Shown here piece after piece: positions 14,982 through 20,323 of a DNA stretch of 25,424 nucleotides. The stretch comes from a virus. Each line of letters starts with the position of its first letter. Positions within the stretch are counted from its first letter, which is position 1. The notes beneath the pieces are model-generated. The model worked only from the letters and a program-made list of their open reading frames with translations. It ran no database searches and was not told the origin of the DNA. The position numbers and the translations under genes were made by a program. The stretch is from the IMG/VR virus record IMGVR_UViG_3300047493_000202, positions 1 to 25,424 of that record, one strand, 5' to 3'.

Positions 14982-15305
14982 CTAATTCCCATCCGGCGGC
15001 GGCGCGTTTTCAATCGTGGCGATCGAGTTCACCGTATCCCGGCAATCCGCCCCCGCCTCTTCCAGCCGCACGAGGTAATCCGCCACATCGCTCTGCATCT
15101 TCATCGGCCCCACCGCCGGCTCCGGCGCGCAGGTGAGCAAGCCGGGTGGCAGCGTCACGCGCTCCACCACGGTTTTGGTAATCACCGTGGGTGCCTGCGG
15201 CGGCGCGGCGCAGCCCGCCAGCAGCAGCCCCACCAGCAGCGCGCAGGCCGGCATGGCAAAGCCGCCCGCCAGCGCCATCACAGTCTTCATTTGGTTCGCG
15301 CGCAT
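14982..15305 (-). CDS. o-spanin lipoprotein (Rz1-like)
   Basis: This protein has 107 residues from the ATG at 15305, chosen because GAAGGAG lies just upstream. A longer start at 15344 would add a Gly-rich leader. Residues 1-33 are a signal with the lipobox LLLAGC, so Cys33 should be lipidated. Downstream are Pro-rich VTLPPGLLTCAPEPAVGP and a helical MKMQSDVADYLVRLEEAGADCRD, the usual Rz1-type layout. O-spanins sit in the outer membrane and with the i-spanin fuse the membranes in the last step of lysis. It is a separate gene, not nested inside Rz. The stop is TAG. Confidence 0.8.
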   Translation of the reverse strand: MRANQMKTVMALAGGFAMPACALLVGLLLAGCAAPPQAPTVITKTVVERVTLPPGLLTCAPEPAVGPMKMQSDVADYLVRLEEAGADCRDTVNSIATIENAPPPDGN

Positions 15306-15363
15306 GTGCACTCCTTCTCCGCCGCCACCGCCCCGCAGGTGCATTTAAAACCGTCCCGGCGCT

Positions 15364-15759
15364 TCACGGCGCCTTCCCCTGGCTGGCCGCGAGCACGTCG
15401 AGCGTGGTGGCCAGCACCGGCGCCAGCGGCGCGTCCTGGTCGGGCTCGCCCGCCTGCTTGGCAATCTGTGTCCGCAAATCGGCACCAGCCGTCTGAGCCG
15501 CACTTAAGCGAATCTGTAGCTGGCTCATCGCTTGGTCATCCTGCTCCTTGGCGGCAGCCAGGTCAGCTTCCGCTTTGGCGTTGGCTGCGGCCGCAGCCTG
15601 GTCATCAGCCTGCACCTGCGCTGCCAGCGCCAGCTTGGCCGCGTCAATCGCGCCCAGGTCGAACTTATGGGTCACATACACCCCGCCCCCGAACGCAATC
15701 AGCGCGGCGGCGGCATACGGCCCAAGCTTAGCCAGCAGGCTGATCAGGATTGGCGGCAT
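15364..15759 (-). CDS. i-spanin (Rz-like)
   Basis: This protein has 131 residues from the ATG at 15759 (AAGGA eight bases upstream), MPPILISLLAKLG. Residues 8-30 form one N-terminal membrane helix (KLGPYAAAALIAFGGGVYVTH). The rest is an Ala/Gln/Asp-rich periplasmic coiled coil (AKLALAAQVQADDQAAAAANAKAEADLAAAKEQDDQAM), as in class II inner membrane spanins. It overlaps the preceding holin-like gene and is followed by the o-spanin gene, forming a two-gene spanin pair. Length fits Rz (about 110-150). Confidence 0.78.
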   Translation of the reverse strand: MPPILISLLAKLGPYAAAALIAFGGGVYVTHKFDLGAIDAAKLALAAQVQADDQAAAAANAKAEADLAAAKEQDDQAMSQLQIRLSAAQTAGADLRTQIAKQAGEPDQDAPLAPVLATTLDVLAASQGKAP

Positions 15760-15982
15760 CGTTATTTCCTTTTGCAAAACGGGATCGCAGGGTCAGGCTC
15801 CCCATGGAGCCACCCAAAAATGTCGCACTGGCGCCGGCATAGGTGAGCGGATCAAACGCCACACCACGCACCACCACGACAAAAACCGTCAGCGCCACCA
15901 AAACTAAACCGAAAATGATCGAGAGGGCCGCCTGCTCATCAAGCTTGCCGTCATCCCCCTCGATCAATTCCAGCAGACGCAT
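15728..15982 (-). CDS. Small membrane protein, holin candidate
   Basis: This 84-residue protein has a strongly hydrophobic helix (ALSIIFGLVLVALTVFVVVVRG, residues 19-40) and a second, weaker one (LTYAGASATFLGGSMGSLTL, 46-65). It has an acidic N-terminus (LLELIEGDDGKLDE) and a basic end. Size, two membrane segments and position between endolysin and spanins suggest a holin that makes lesions for the endolysin. No family signature was recognised. The gene end overlaps the i-spanin start. Confidence 0.65.
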   Translation of the reverse strand: MRLLELIEGDDGKLDEQAALSIIFGLVLVALTVFVVVVRGVAFDPLTYAGASATFLGGSMGSLTLRSRFAKGNNDAANPDQPAG

Positions 15983-16000
15983 GGCGGTGCATCCCTTCCT

Positions 16001-16150
16001 TTAAAAAATCGCGATCAGCACAAACAGCACAATCGCAGCGGCAATGGCCGTGCCAATCGCCGCCGCCTTCGGATTTTTCTCGAAAAACCCTGCAACCTTC
16101 ATTTCATCCGCCTGCAAAACAGACCCCGCACCTTTGATCGACTCGCTCAT
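16001..16150 (-). CDS. 49-residue single-membrane-helix protein in the lysis cassette
   Basis: An ATG at 16150 opens a 49-codon frame ending in TAA. The N-terminus is polar (MSESIKGAGSVLQADEMKV), then GFFEKNPKAAAIGTAIAAA leads into a C-terminal hydrophobic helix (IGTAIAAAIVLFVLIAIF). It sits between the endolysin and the holin candidate. A tail-anchored membrane peptide here could be an antiholin, a second holin or a pinholin-like factor. The reading frame is short, but its clean membrane-helix composition and its place in the cassette support it. Confidence 0.55.
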   Translation of the reverse strand: MSESIKGAGSVLQADEMKVAGFFEKNPKAAAIGTAIAAAIVLFVLIAIF

Positions 16151-16214
16151 CACACTCTCCACCTGGCGCGTTGAAGGACTTGGGCTGGCGCTGCGCCGCG
16201 CGCCCCCAAAGCAC

Positions 16215-16757
16215 TCAGGCGGCGTGGTCGCCGCCGGTCATATCCAGTTGCCCAAGGAACACCCGGCGCTCCACATCCCGCCGCCGCGTCAGCCCCGCCA
16301 TCACCCGGCCGCCGGCACGGTCCCACAGCGGGAATTGCTCCGCCGCCAGGTCAAAATCCCCACGGTCGATATAGGTGAACATCGTGGAGTGGCCGCCATT
16401 GGCAAGCCACACAAACCCATCCCGCCGGCCCGGCTCACCAGGCCCGATATTGTTCACAAAGCTGGTCAGCGCGCCCAGTTCATCGCCACTCAACGGCTCG
16501 CCCACATTGGCAATGACAATTTGCATCGACTCCGTGAGGTCCGCCTGCAGCATTTCCACCGCCTGCGCGTTGGTGATCACATCGCCCGACATCACCGCCC
16601 GCCCATTCATCCGGGTCGAGCCATACCCAATCGTCCACGGCTCAGCGCCGGTTCCAGGGTCAGGGTAGGCATTCAGCCGCAACCCCTCGAACATGATGGA
16701 GATGCCGGTGGCCTGCGCCATCGCGCGCGCGATAATCTGGGGAGCATATTTATTCAT
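16215..16757 (-). CDS. Endolysin, GH24 lysozyme-like
   Basis: This enzyme has 180 residues from the ATG at 16757 (MNKYAPQ). A GTG 11 codons upstream is possible, but it would begin right beside the regulatory palindrome. The T4-lysozyme-type active site is visible: MFEGLRLNAYPDPGTG then EPWTIGYGS, with the triad Glu24, Asp33, Thr42. Later motifs include LSGDELGALTSFVNNIGPG and FPLWDRAGGRVMAGLTRRRDVERRVF. There is no signal peptide or N-terminal hydrophobic anchor, so it needs a holin to reach the cell wall. It opens the lysis operon and corresponds to Mu lys. Confidence 0.92.
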   Translation of the reverse strand: MNKYAPQIIARAMAQATGISIMFEGLRLNAYPDPGTGAEPWTIGYGSTRMNGRAVMSGDVITNAQAVEMLQADLTESMQIVIANVGEPLSGDELGALTSFVNNIGPGEPGRRDGFVWLANGGHSTMFTYIDRGDFDLAAEQFPLWDRAGGRVMAGLTRRRDVERRVFLGQLDMTGGDHAA

Positions 16758-16762
16758 GGGCC

Positions 16763-16809
16763 ATTTTTGCCCCATTCCGCCGCCGCTCACCCGCTGACAT
16801 ATGTCAGCG
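16763..16809 (-). promoter_or_regulatory. Candidate late promoter/activator site, Plys-like palindrome
   Basis: CGCTGACATATGTCAGCG (16792-16809) is a perfect 18-base palindrome, ten bases after the mor-like gene and 34 bases before the endolysin ATG. It shares CGCTGACA-N2-TGTCAGCG with the palindrome before gpI. A -10-like AAAAAT (16763-16768) lies about 35 bases downstream of the centre, and the transcript would begin at or near the endolysin start. In Mu, Plys is activated by C, a Mor paralogue; here only one Mor-family gene is visible, and it is the direct neighbour. Confidence 0.65.
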
Positions 16810-16818
16810 CCCGGCCTT

Positions 16819-17154
16819 TTAGAACGGCAACGACAACTGCTTGGTATCGGCCTTATTCAAAAACCGCGCCACGGATCGCTCATCAAGCGCAACCTTCTGG
16901 GCGATGGCTTTCGTCTTTAACCCACGTTTCGCGTAAACGTCCATCCGCCAATGCTTGGCCAGCGGCATTTTGATCTCGCAGCCGCCAAAATATTCCCACA
17001 GCGCTTCAAAGCCCGCATCGCCCAACAAATCCCGCAAGGCGTGCTCTGCCAACTTCTCTTTCGGCACATAAAACCGCGTGCCGCCATGCTGTTCGATGAG
17101 GCGTAATGTCACCTCCTCGCCTAGCAGATCGAGCATGTTGGCAAGCTCGCTCAT
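16819..17154 (-). CDS. Mor/C-family transcription activator
   Basis: This 111-residue protein is of the Mor activator family. It starts MSELANMLDLLGEEVTLRLIEQHGGTRFYVP, the N-terminal dimerisation part with the typical GG.R.YVP motif, and continues to a C-terminal helix-turn-helix (GLKTKAIAQKVALDERSVARFLNK). Mor and C activate the middle and late promoters of Mu by binding dyad sites upstream of the -10. A single copy here probably does the job of C (late switch). It overlaps the gemA-like gene by four bases and precedes a palindrome that is its likely binding site. Confidence 0.92.
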   Translation of the reverse strand: MSELANMLDLLGEEVTLRLIEQHGGTRFYVPKEKLAEHALRDLLGDAGFEALWEYFGGCEIKMPLAKHWRMDVYAKRGLKTKAIAQKVALDERSVARFLNKADTKQLSLPF

Positions 17155-17639
17155 TTGCCCGGCGGTATCCCCGCCGGCTTACGGCGCATTTTTGGCGCTG
17201 GTTTGGCGCCACCGCGCGCCGCCGCGGCCTTGCGCCGCTCACGATCCAGCCACGCTTTCAGCCCCTCAATCACATCATTGCCGGCCTCCGGCGTCAAAAA
17301 CTCCGCCGCATCCACGCCCGCCTGCCGCTTCACAAACGTATCAAGCGCGCGCTGCGAGTGGTTGCCCACATACGGCTTCAAATCCTTCCAGATGCCATAG
17401 ATCATCCGCACATAGGCTTTGTCAGAGAGCGGTCGGCGCTTTGCCGCCTCGGCCACAAACCCCAGCCGGGTGAACTCCGCCATCACCGCCTCAAGCTGCC
17501 CCAGCCCGCAATCCGCCGAGTTGCTCTTGCCCGTAATCCGTAGCAAAATGCCGCGATAATCCCCATCCTCCAGCTTGAGCTGCTTCTTGGCGATATGCAC
17601 TTTCGCCAGCATCGCCCGCTTCTCCGGCTGCACACTCAT
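17151..17639 (-). CDS. GemA/gp16 family regulatory protein
   Basis: This protein has 162 residues from the ATG at 17639 (MSVQPEKRAMLAKVHIAKKQLKLEDGDYRGILLRITGKSN). That N-terminus is the gp16/DUF1018 signature of Mu GemA, a middle-region protein that modulates host and phage gene expression and supercoiling. Also diagnostic are LDTFVKRQAGVDAAEFLTPEAGNDVIEGLKAWL and an Ala/Lys/Arg-rich tail. An in-frame start seven codons upstream is possible but has a Met-Pro-Arg-Gly-Arg leader and is less likely. It overlaps the mor-like gene, so the two are co-transcribed as in Mu. Confidence 0.88.
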   Translation of the reverse strand: MSVQPEKRAMLAKVHIAKKQLKLEDGDYRGILLRITGKSNSADCGLGQLEAVMAEFTRLGFVAEAAKRRPLSDKAYVRMIYGIWKDLKPYVGNHSQRALDTFVKRQAGVDAAEFLTPEAGNDVIEGLKAWLDRERRKAAAARGGAKPAPKMRRKPAGIPPGK

Positions 17640-17690
17640 GGCGCACCGCCCGCGAGGCATCCGGGGGCAACCAGCCCCCGGATCATAACG

Positions 17691-17873
17691 TCAGTGTTTC
17701 TCGTGGGCCTCCGTGGCCCGTTCGAGGTCAGCTTTAATAAGCCGGCAAATATAGGCCACGCCAAGAACTTCCTCGGCCGGCAGAGCGTTCTGCCGGTCAA
17801 CCAAAGACTCCCCAAGGAACTCCAAAGCGTTGGCCGCCTGCAAAACGTCCCCGGTGTAGTTAAAGTCCTGCAT
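17691..17873 (-). CDS. 60-residue protein of unknown function, antirepressor cassette
   Basis: This small, mostly helical protein (MQDFNYTGDVLQAANALEFLGESL...VLGVAYICRLIKADLERATEAHEKH) has no recognised family. Its ATG at 17873 lies inside the last 14 bases of the upstream 121-residue gene, and it is followed by the gemA-like gene. It belongs to the same transcript as the antirepressor-type gene. It could be a small partner protein or phage accessory; nothing in the sequence allows more. Confidence 0.6.
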   Translation of the reverse strand: MQDFNYTGDVLQAANALEFLGESLVDRQNALPAEEVLGVAYICRLIKADLERATEAHEKH

Positions 17874-18225
17874 TGCCAGCCTTCATCTGGGCGCGAAGCC
17901 GCATGTGCTCGAGGGTCTCCTGCAAAAGCTCTTCCTGCCGCGCCTCGTATATCTTCCGAAGCTCGGCCTCCTGTTGTTTGATCTCCTCGAAGAGCGGGTC
18001 TGCCAGCACGCCAAGCCCCGGATTGACAAAATGCGGGTCCGGAACCTCGATATTGTAAGCAAGTATCGCACAGTCCTCGGCGGTCATAAGGTGCTCCGCC
18101 AACTCCTCCTTCATATCTTGCAGAATCTCTGGAGTCAGTTTTAGCTGTTTGCTCCGGGCCAACCGTTCCAACTGAAAGAAGAGGTAGCTGAGGGCATCGA
18201 GGGTGAGAAATAATGGCTCTTCCAT
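17860..18225 (-). CDS. 121-residue helical protein of unknown function, antirepressor cassette
   Basis: This acidic, helical protein has a start rich in aromatic and hydrophobic residues (MEEPLFLTLDALSYLFFQLERLA). A long C-terminal coiled-coil-like segment (EEIKQQEAELRKIYEARQEELLQETLEHMRLRAQM) follows a Pro-containing middle (VPDPHFVNPGLGVLADP). No family was recognised. It starts three bases after the antirepressor-type gene and overlaps the following 60-residue gene, so the three genes form one accessory unit inserted between the early region and gemA. Confidence 0.65.
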   Translation of the reverse strand: MEEPLFLTLDALSYLFFQLERLARSKQLKLTPEILQDMKEELAEHLMTAEDCAILAYNIEVPDPHFVNPGLGVLADPLFEEIKQQEAELRKIYEARQEELLQETLEHMRLRAQMKAGNAGL

Positions 18226-18228
18226 CGC

Positions 18229-18903
18229 TCAGCCCTCCCCGCCAAGAAGTCGCGGCGCCGACTTGTCTTTTCCAAGAAGCTTCCGACGATTCTTGACGTA
18301 CCGCCGAATACTCTCCGGCTGATAGCCAGAACGCGCCACCTTCTGTTTCACCTTGTTGAGGATTGAAGTACCACGGCCCATCAAATCCGCGCCTTCTTCC
18401 CACTCGTCCGCATAAGCATCGAGCAAGGAGTCGCCAGGGATTGCACGCACGCCCAGTTTCAAATCGCGCAACACATCCACAGAAAGCTGGCTCAGCGAAA
18501 ATAACCGTTCCACCTCGTCCAGCGCCTGCACTACTTCGAGTGCCGGCGGAGTTGCGCCGGGCGAAGTAAGCGTGAACGACTGCTGACGACCGCGTCGCAC
18601 ACCGGCGATAAGGCCCAGAGCCCATTCTCGGAAGTTGTCGCCCTGCTTTGTCCCCAGATTGATCCCAAGCCGATCCGCACCAGCGAGAGAGACAATCCAT
18701 TGCGCCTGCATGCCGCCGTTGCTCGGAAGCAAAATTTTCTGTGCCTCGTGGGGGATGAAGCGGTGCTGATGCCGGTTTATAATCCTCAGTAAAGTGGACT
18801 TCTGGCACGCCAAAGGCTGTGCAAGTTGTCCTAACCTTAGCCAGGTTTGCCCATCCTTCTGGACGGTCTCCAAATCGTATTTCTCGTAGCGTAAAATGCT
18901 CAT
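18229..18903 (-). CDS. BRO-N-like antirepressor-type protein
   Basis: This protein has 224 residues. The first 100 show a BRO-N/antirepressor-like pattern: a strand pair LRYEKYDLETVQKDGQTWLRLGQLAQPLAC, then a segment with NRHQHRFIPHEAQKI, then QAQWIVSLAGADRLGINLGTKQGDNFREWAL, the usual 'L....GL..L.......A..F..W' ending. The remainder is helical and basic (RRYVKNRRKLLGKDKSAPRLLGG). Antirepressors inactivate phage or host repressors and so favour induction, but the BRO-N fold is also found in other regulators. A strong ribosome site AGGAG six bases before the ATG at 18903 lies inside a stem (see leader). Two unknown helical proteins follow at once. Confidence 0.7.
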   Translation of the reverse strand: MSILRYEKYDLETVQKDGQTWLRLGQLAQPLACQKSTLLRIINRHQHRFIPHEAQKILLPSNGGMQAQWIVSLAGADRLGINLGTKQGDNFREWALGLIAGVRRGRQQSFTLTSPGATPPALEVVQALDEVERLFSLSQLSVDVLRDLKLGVRAIPGDSLLDAYADEWEEGADLMGRGTSILNKVKQKVARSGYQPESIRRYVKNRRKLLGKDKSAPRLLGGEG

Positions 18904-19140
18904 TGTAGGCTCCTACGTTATGGAACCGCACCATGCGGTTCCGGGTGTTCGAAAGCTGACGTAGGACAGCCGCGCACGTCTTTAGGCCGCCATTGCTGGC
19001 GTCCATTGGACATTCACGTGCGCCACCCGGAAGTACAGGGAACCCCGTTTCGCGGAGGAAGGCGCCTACGTTCAGCTCACTATCGGACCGGTTTCGACGC
19101 CGGGCCGTAGCAAGCTGACGTTGCAACAGGCCGCCGCGAT
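18904..19140 (-). promoter_or_regulatory. Structured double-copy leader of the antirepressor-type gene
   Basis: This leader holds three successive inverted-repeat blocks. Block A (18908-18971) has an outer stem TCCTACGT/ACGTAGGA (18911-18918 with 18959-18966), extended by GGC/GCC, and an inner 9-pair hairpin GGAACCGCA/TGCGGTTCC with a 3-base loop. Block B (18972-19023) has an outer stem GCGCACGT/ACGTGCGC and inside it CGCCA/TGGCG. Block C (19061-19132) has an outer stem ACGTTCAGCT/AGCTGACGT, with GCCT/AGGC, and an inner hairpin CGGACCGG/CCGGGCCG. Blocks A and C share CCTACGTT and AAGCTGACGT and have the same architecture with different but still paired inner hairpins. In A the ribosome site AGGAG (minus, 18914-18910) is fully inside the outer stem. 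Riboregulator, thermometer or protein-bound leader are all possible. No named RNA family was recognised. Confidence 0.6.
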
Positions 19141-19152
19141 TTGTCAACATAT

Positions 19153-19248
19153 TCATTTTTGGCCGCCCCAGCCCGCCGCCAGGGCTGCCAGCCAGCGCCA
19201 AAACCCAGCCCGGCGCGCCAACCGGCGCCGCCGCGGGTCAATCAGCAC
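19153..19248 (-). CDS. Possible 31-residue Arg/Trp-rich peptide
   Basis: A GTG at 19248, two bases after the stop of the zinc-ribbon gene, opens a 31-codon frame. It has a basic start (LIDPRRRRLARRAGF), an amphipathic or membrane-like helix (WRWLAALAAGWGG), and a TGA stop at 19153-19155. Small basic/hydrophobic peptides are common in Mu-like early operons, but no ribosome site is clear and evidence is limited to position and composition. Confidence 0.3.
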   Translation of the reverse strand: MLIDPRRRRLARRAGFWRWLAALAAGWGGQK

Positions 19249-19249
19249 G

Positions 19250-19468
19250 TTACGAAGCCAGGAATGTGCGTTTCGCCGTCCGATAACCATCATGTTGCTC
19301 CTGGATGATAACTGGCCGCGCCGCAGCGAGGGCCATCTTCACGTAATAAACCCATTGCAGCTCGGCGATTTCCGTGCAGCGCGGGCAGGCATCGATGTCC
19401 GCCGCTCTCTTCGCCCCCGGCCGCAGCCTGGTGTTGCCGCACACATGGCAATCACCAGGTGCCGTCAC
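19250..19468 (-). CDS. Small zinc-ribbon protein, early region
   Basis: This protein has 72 residues from a GTG at 19468 that overlaps the TGA of the upstream gene (GTGA). It has CHVC (residues 7-10) and CPRC (28-31), separated by a basic turn, a treble-clef/zinc-ribbon type pair, then an aromatic helix AELQWVYYVKMALAAARPV. Such small zinc-ribbon proteins are usual in phage early regions and may bind nucleic acid or host polymerase. Exact family unknown. Confidence 0.6.
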   Translation of the reverse strand: MTAPGDCHVCGNTRLRPGAKRAADIDACPRCTEIAELQWVYYVKMALAAARPVIIQEQHDGYRTAKRTFLAS

Positions 19469-19713
19469 CCCTCAAACGCCCGCCAGCTCGCCCACCGCGC
19501 CTCCGCCGCCGCCCGGTGCGCCGCCTGCTGCCCTTGCCAGTGCTCAGCCAGCCCAAAATACCGCTGCACCTCCACCGGCTTCGGCAGGCTCTTCTTCTGA
19601 TCAGCGGCAGCCGATGCCTCGCGCACGCGCCGCTCGGCCTCGGCAAAATAAGTCAGCGTCTCCCGTGGATCACCACCCAAGGCGGCCACCCGTTCAAACC
19701 GGCTCGCACTCAT
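19465..19713 (-). CDS. 82-residue helical early protein of unknown function
   Basis: This protein is rich in Ala, Arg, Glu and Trp (FERVAALGGDPRETLTYFAEAERRVREAS...WQGQQAAHRAAAEARWASWRAFEG), mostly helical, with no recognised motif. It overlaps the upstream gene by four bases (ATGA) and the zinc-ribbon gene by four (GTGA). Part of the early operon after MuB. Confidence 0.6.
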   Translation of the reverse strand: MSASRFERVAALGGDPRETLTYFAEAERRVREASAAADQKKSLPKPVEVQRYFGLAEHWQGQQAAHRAAAEARWASWRAFEG

Positions 19714-19898
19714 GATATCCTCCCCAAATGTGGAATTTTCACAACATTGCCGTTGCGCGCGAAAATGCGGTCCAGATCGTCTTCAGTGAGTTCCAGCACT
19801 TCAATCGCATCCAGCGCTCTCGCCGAAATATCGGAATTCGCCCACCGAACCAGGTCCCGCACCGCCCGCATCCGGTCAGGCTTTTCCGCGCCGCTCAT
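19710..19898 (-). CDS. 62-residue early protein of unknown function
   Basis: This protein is MSGAEKPDRMRAVRDLVRWANSD..., with an acidic centre (IEVLELTEDDLDRIF) and a basic end. The ATG at 19898 overlaps the TGA of the winged-helix gene (ATGA). A TTG five codons upstream is in frame but less likely. No recognised family; it could be a DNA-binding or partner protein of the early region. Confidence 0.55.
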   Translation of the reverse strand: MSGAEKPDRMRAVRDLVRWANSDISARALDAIEVLELTEDDLDRIFARNGNVVKIPHLGRIS

Positions 19899-20323
19899 GG
19901 GAGCAGGCTCCAAGCGGCCTTACGCAGAGCCACCATTGACGCATGGGGCAAACAATCAGCATTATTTCCTACGGCCTCGATTATCACTCCGTATGTCTCA
20001 AACTTGCGGCGCAATCCCCGAACAATCATTGCAGCCGTGTCTAAGGTTGCCGGATAAGTCGCCTCTGGATACAAGTCGGCTAACATTTGGGCATGTAAAA
20101 CAACGTGTGGGCTATGCCTGACAAGGCGGACCAGAATACGCAGTTCCAACTGGTCCAGTCGAAAACTGCTATCACGCCGAAAAGCGTCGCATATCTCATC
20201 GCTCATTAGTGCGATGGCACAGAGCGTTTTCACTTGCGCATCCCGTTCGGCGAGCTGGGCCTGCAATATGGCATTCATCCTAGCAAGGGATTTCAGCGTT
20301 GGCTTAGCCAGCGCCGCGCTCAC
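19895..20323 (-). CDS. Winged-helix (OmpR/PhoB-type) DNA-binding protein
   Basis: This protein has 142 residues from a GTG at 20323 that overlaps the MuB stop. Residues 1-45 are helical (LAKPTLKSLARMNAILQAQLAERDAQ). Residues 60-130 form a winged helix of the response-regulator C-terminal type: LELRILVRLVRHSPHVVLHAQMLADLYPEATY, then MIVRGLRRKFETYGVIIEAVGNNADC (recognition helix plus wing). There is no receiver domain, so it is a stand-alone regulator. Early position suggests control of phage or host transcription. Known in some Mu-like early operons; the target is unknown. Confidence 0.65.
   Translation of the reverse strand: MSAALAKPTLKSLARMNAILQAQLAERDAQVKTLCAIALMSDEICDAFRRDSSFRLDQLELRILVRLVRHSPHVVLHAQMLADLYPEATYPATLDTAAMIVRGLRRKFETYGVIIEAVGNNADCLPHASMVALRKAAWSLLP

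Noticed and set aside
18943-18960. A TTCGAA sequence resembling a tRNA T-loop in the leader
   Set aside because: The flanking bases do not form a T-arm and no acceptor or anticodon arms are present.
19084-19107. GGTTTCGAC similar to a tmRNA motif
   Set aside because: Only a short match, located in a hairpin loop; no alanine acceptor end or tag reading frame.
18904-19140. Diversity-generating retroelement variable repeat
   Set aside because: No reverse transcriptase or template repeat in the window; differences between the two repeats are not limited to adenine positions, and the reading frame does not end with the repeat.
17636-19201. A 521-codon same-strand frame across the antirepressor-type region
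   Set aside because: It overlaps two better-supported genes in another frame, has a low-complexity Gly/Arg/Cys-rich product after the leader part, and no family likeness. It is a GC-driven shadow except perhaps its first part inside the leader.
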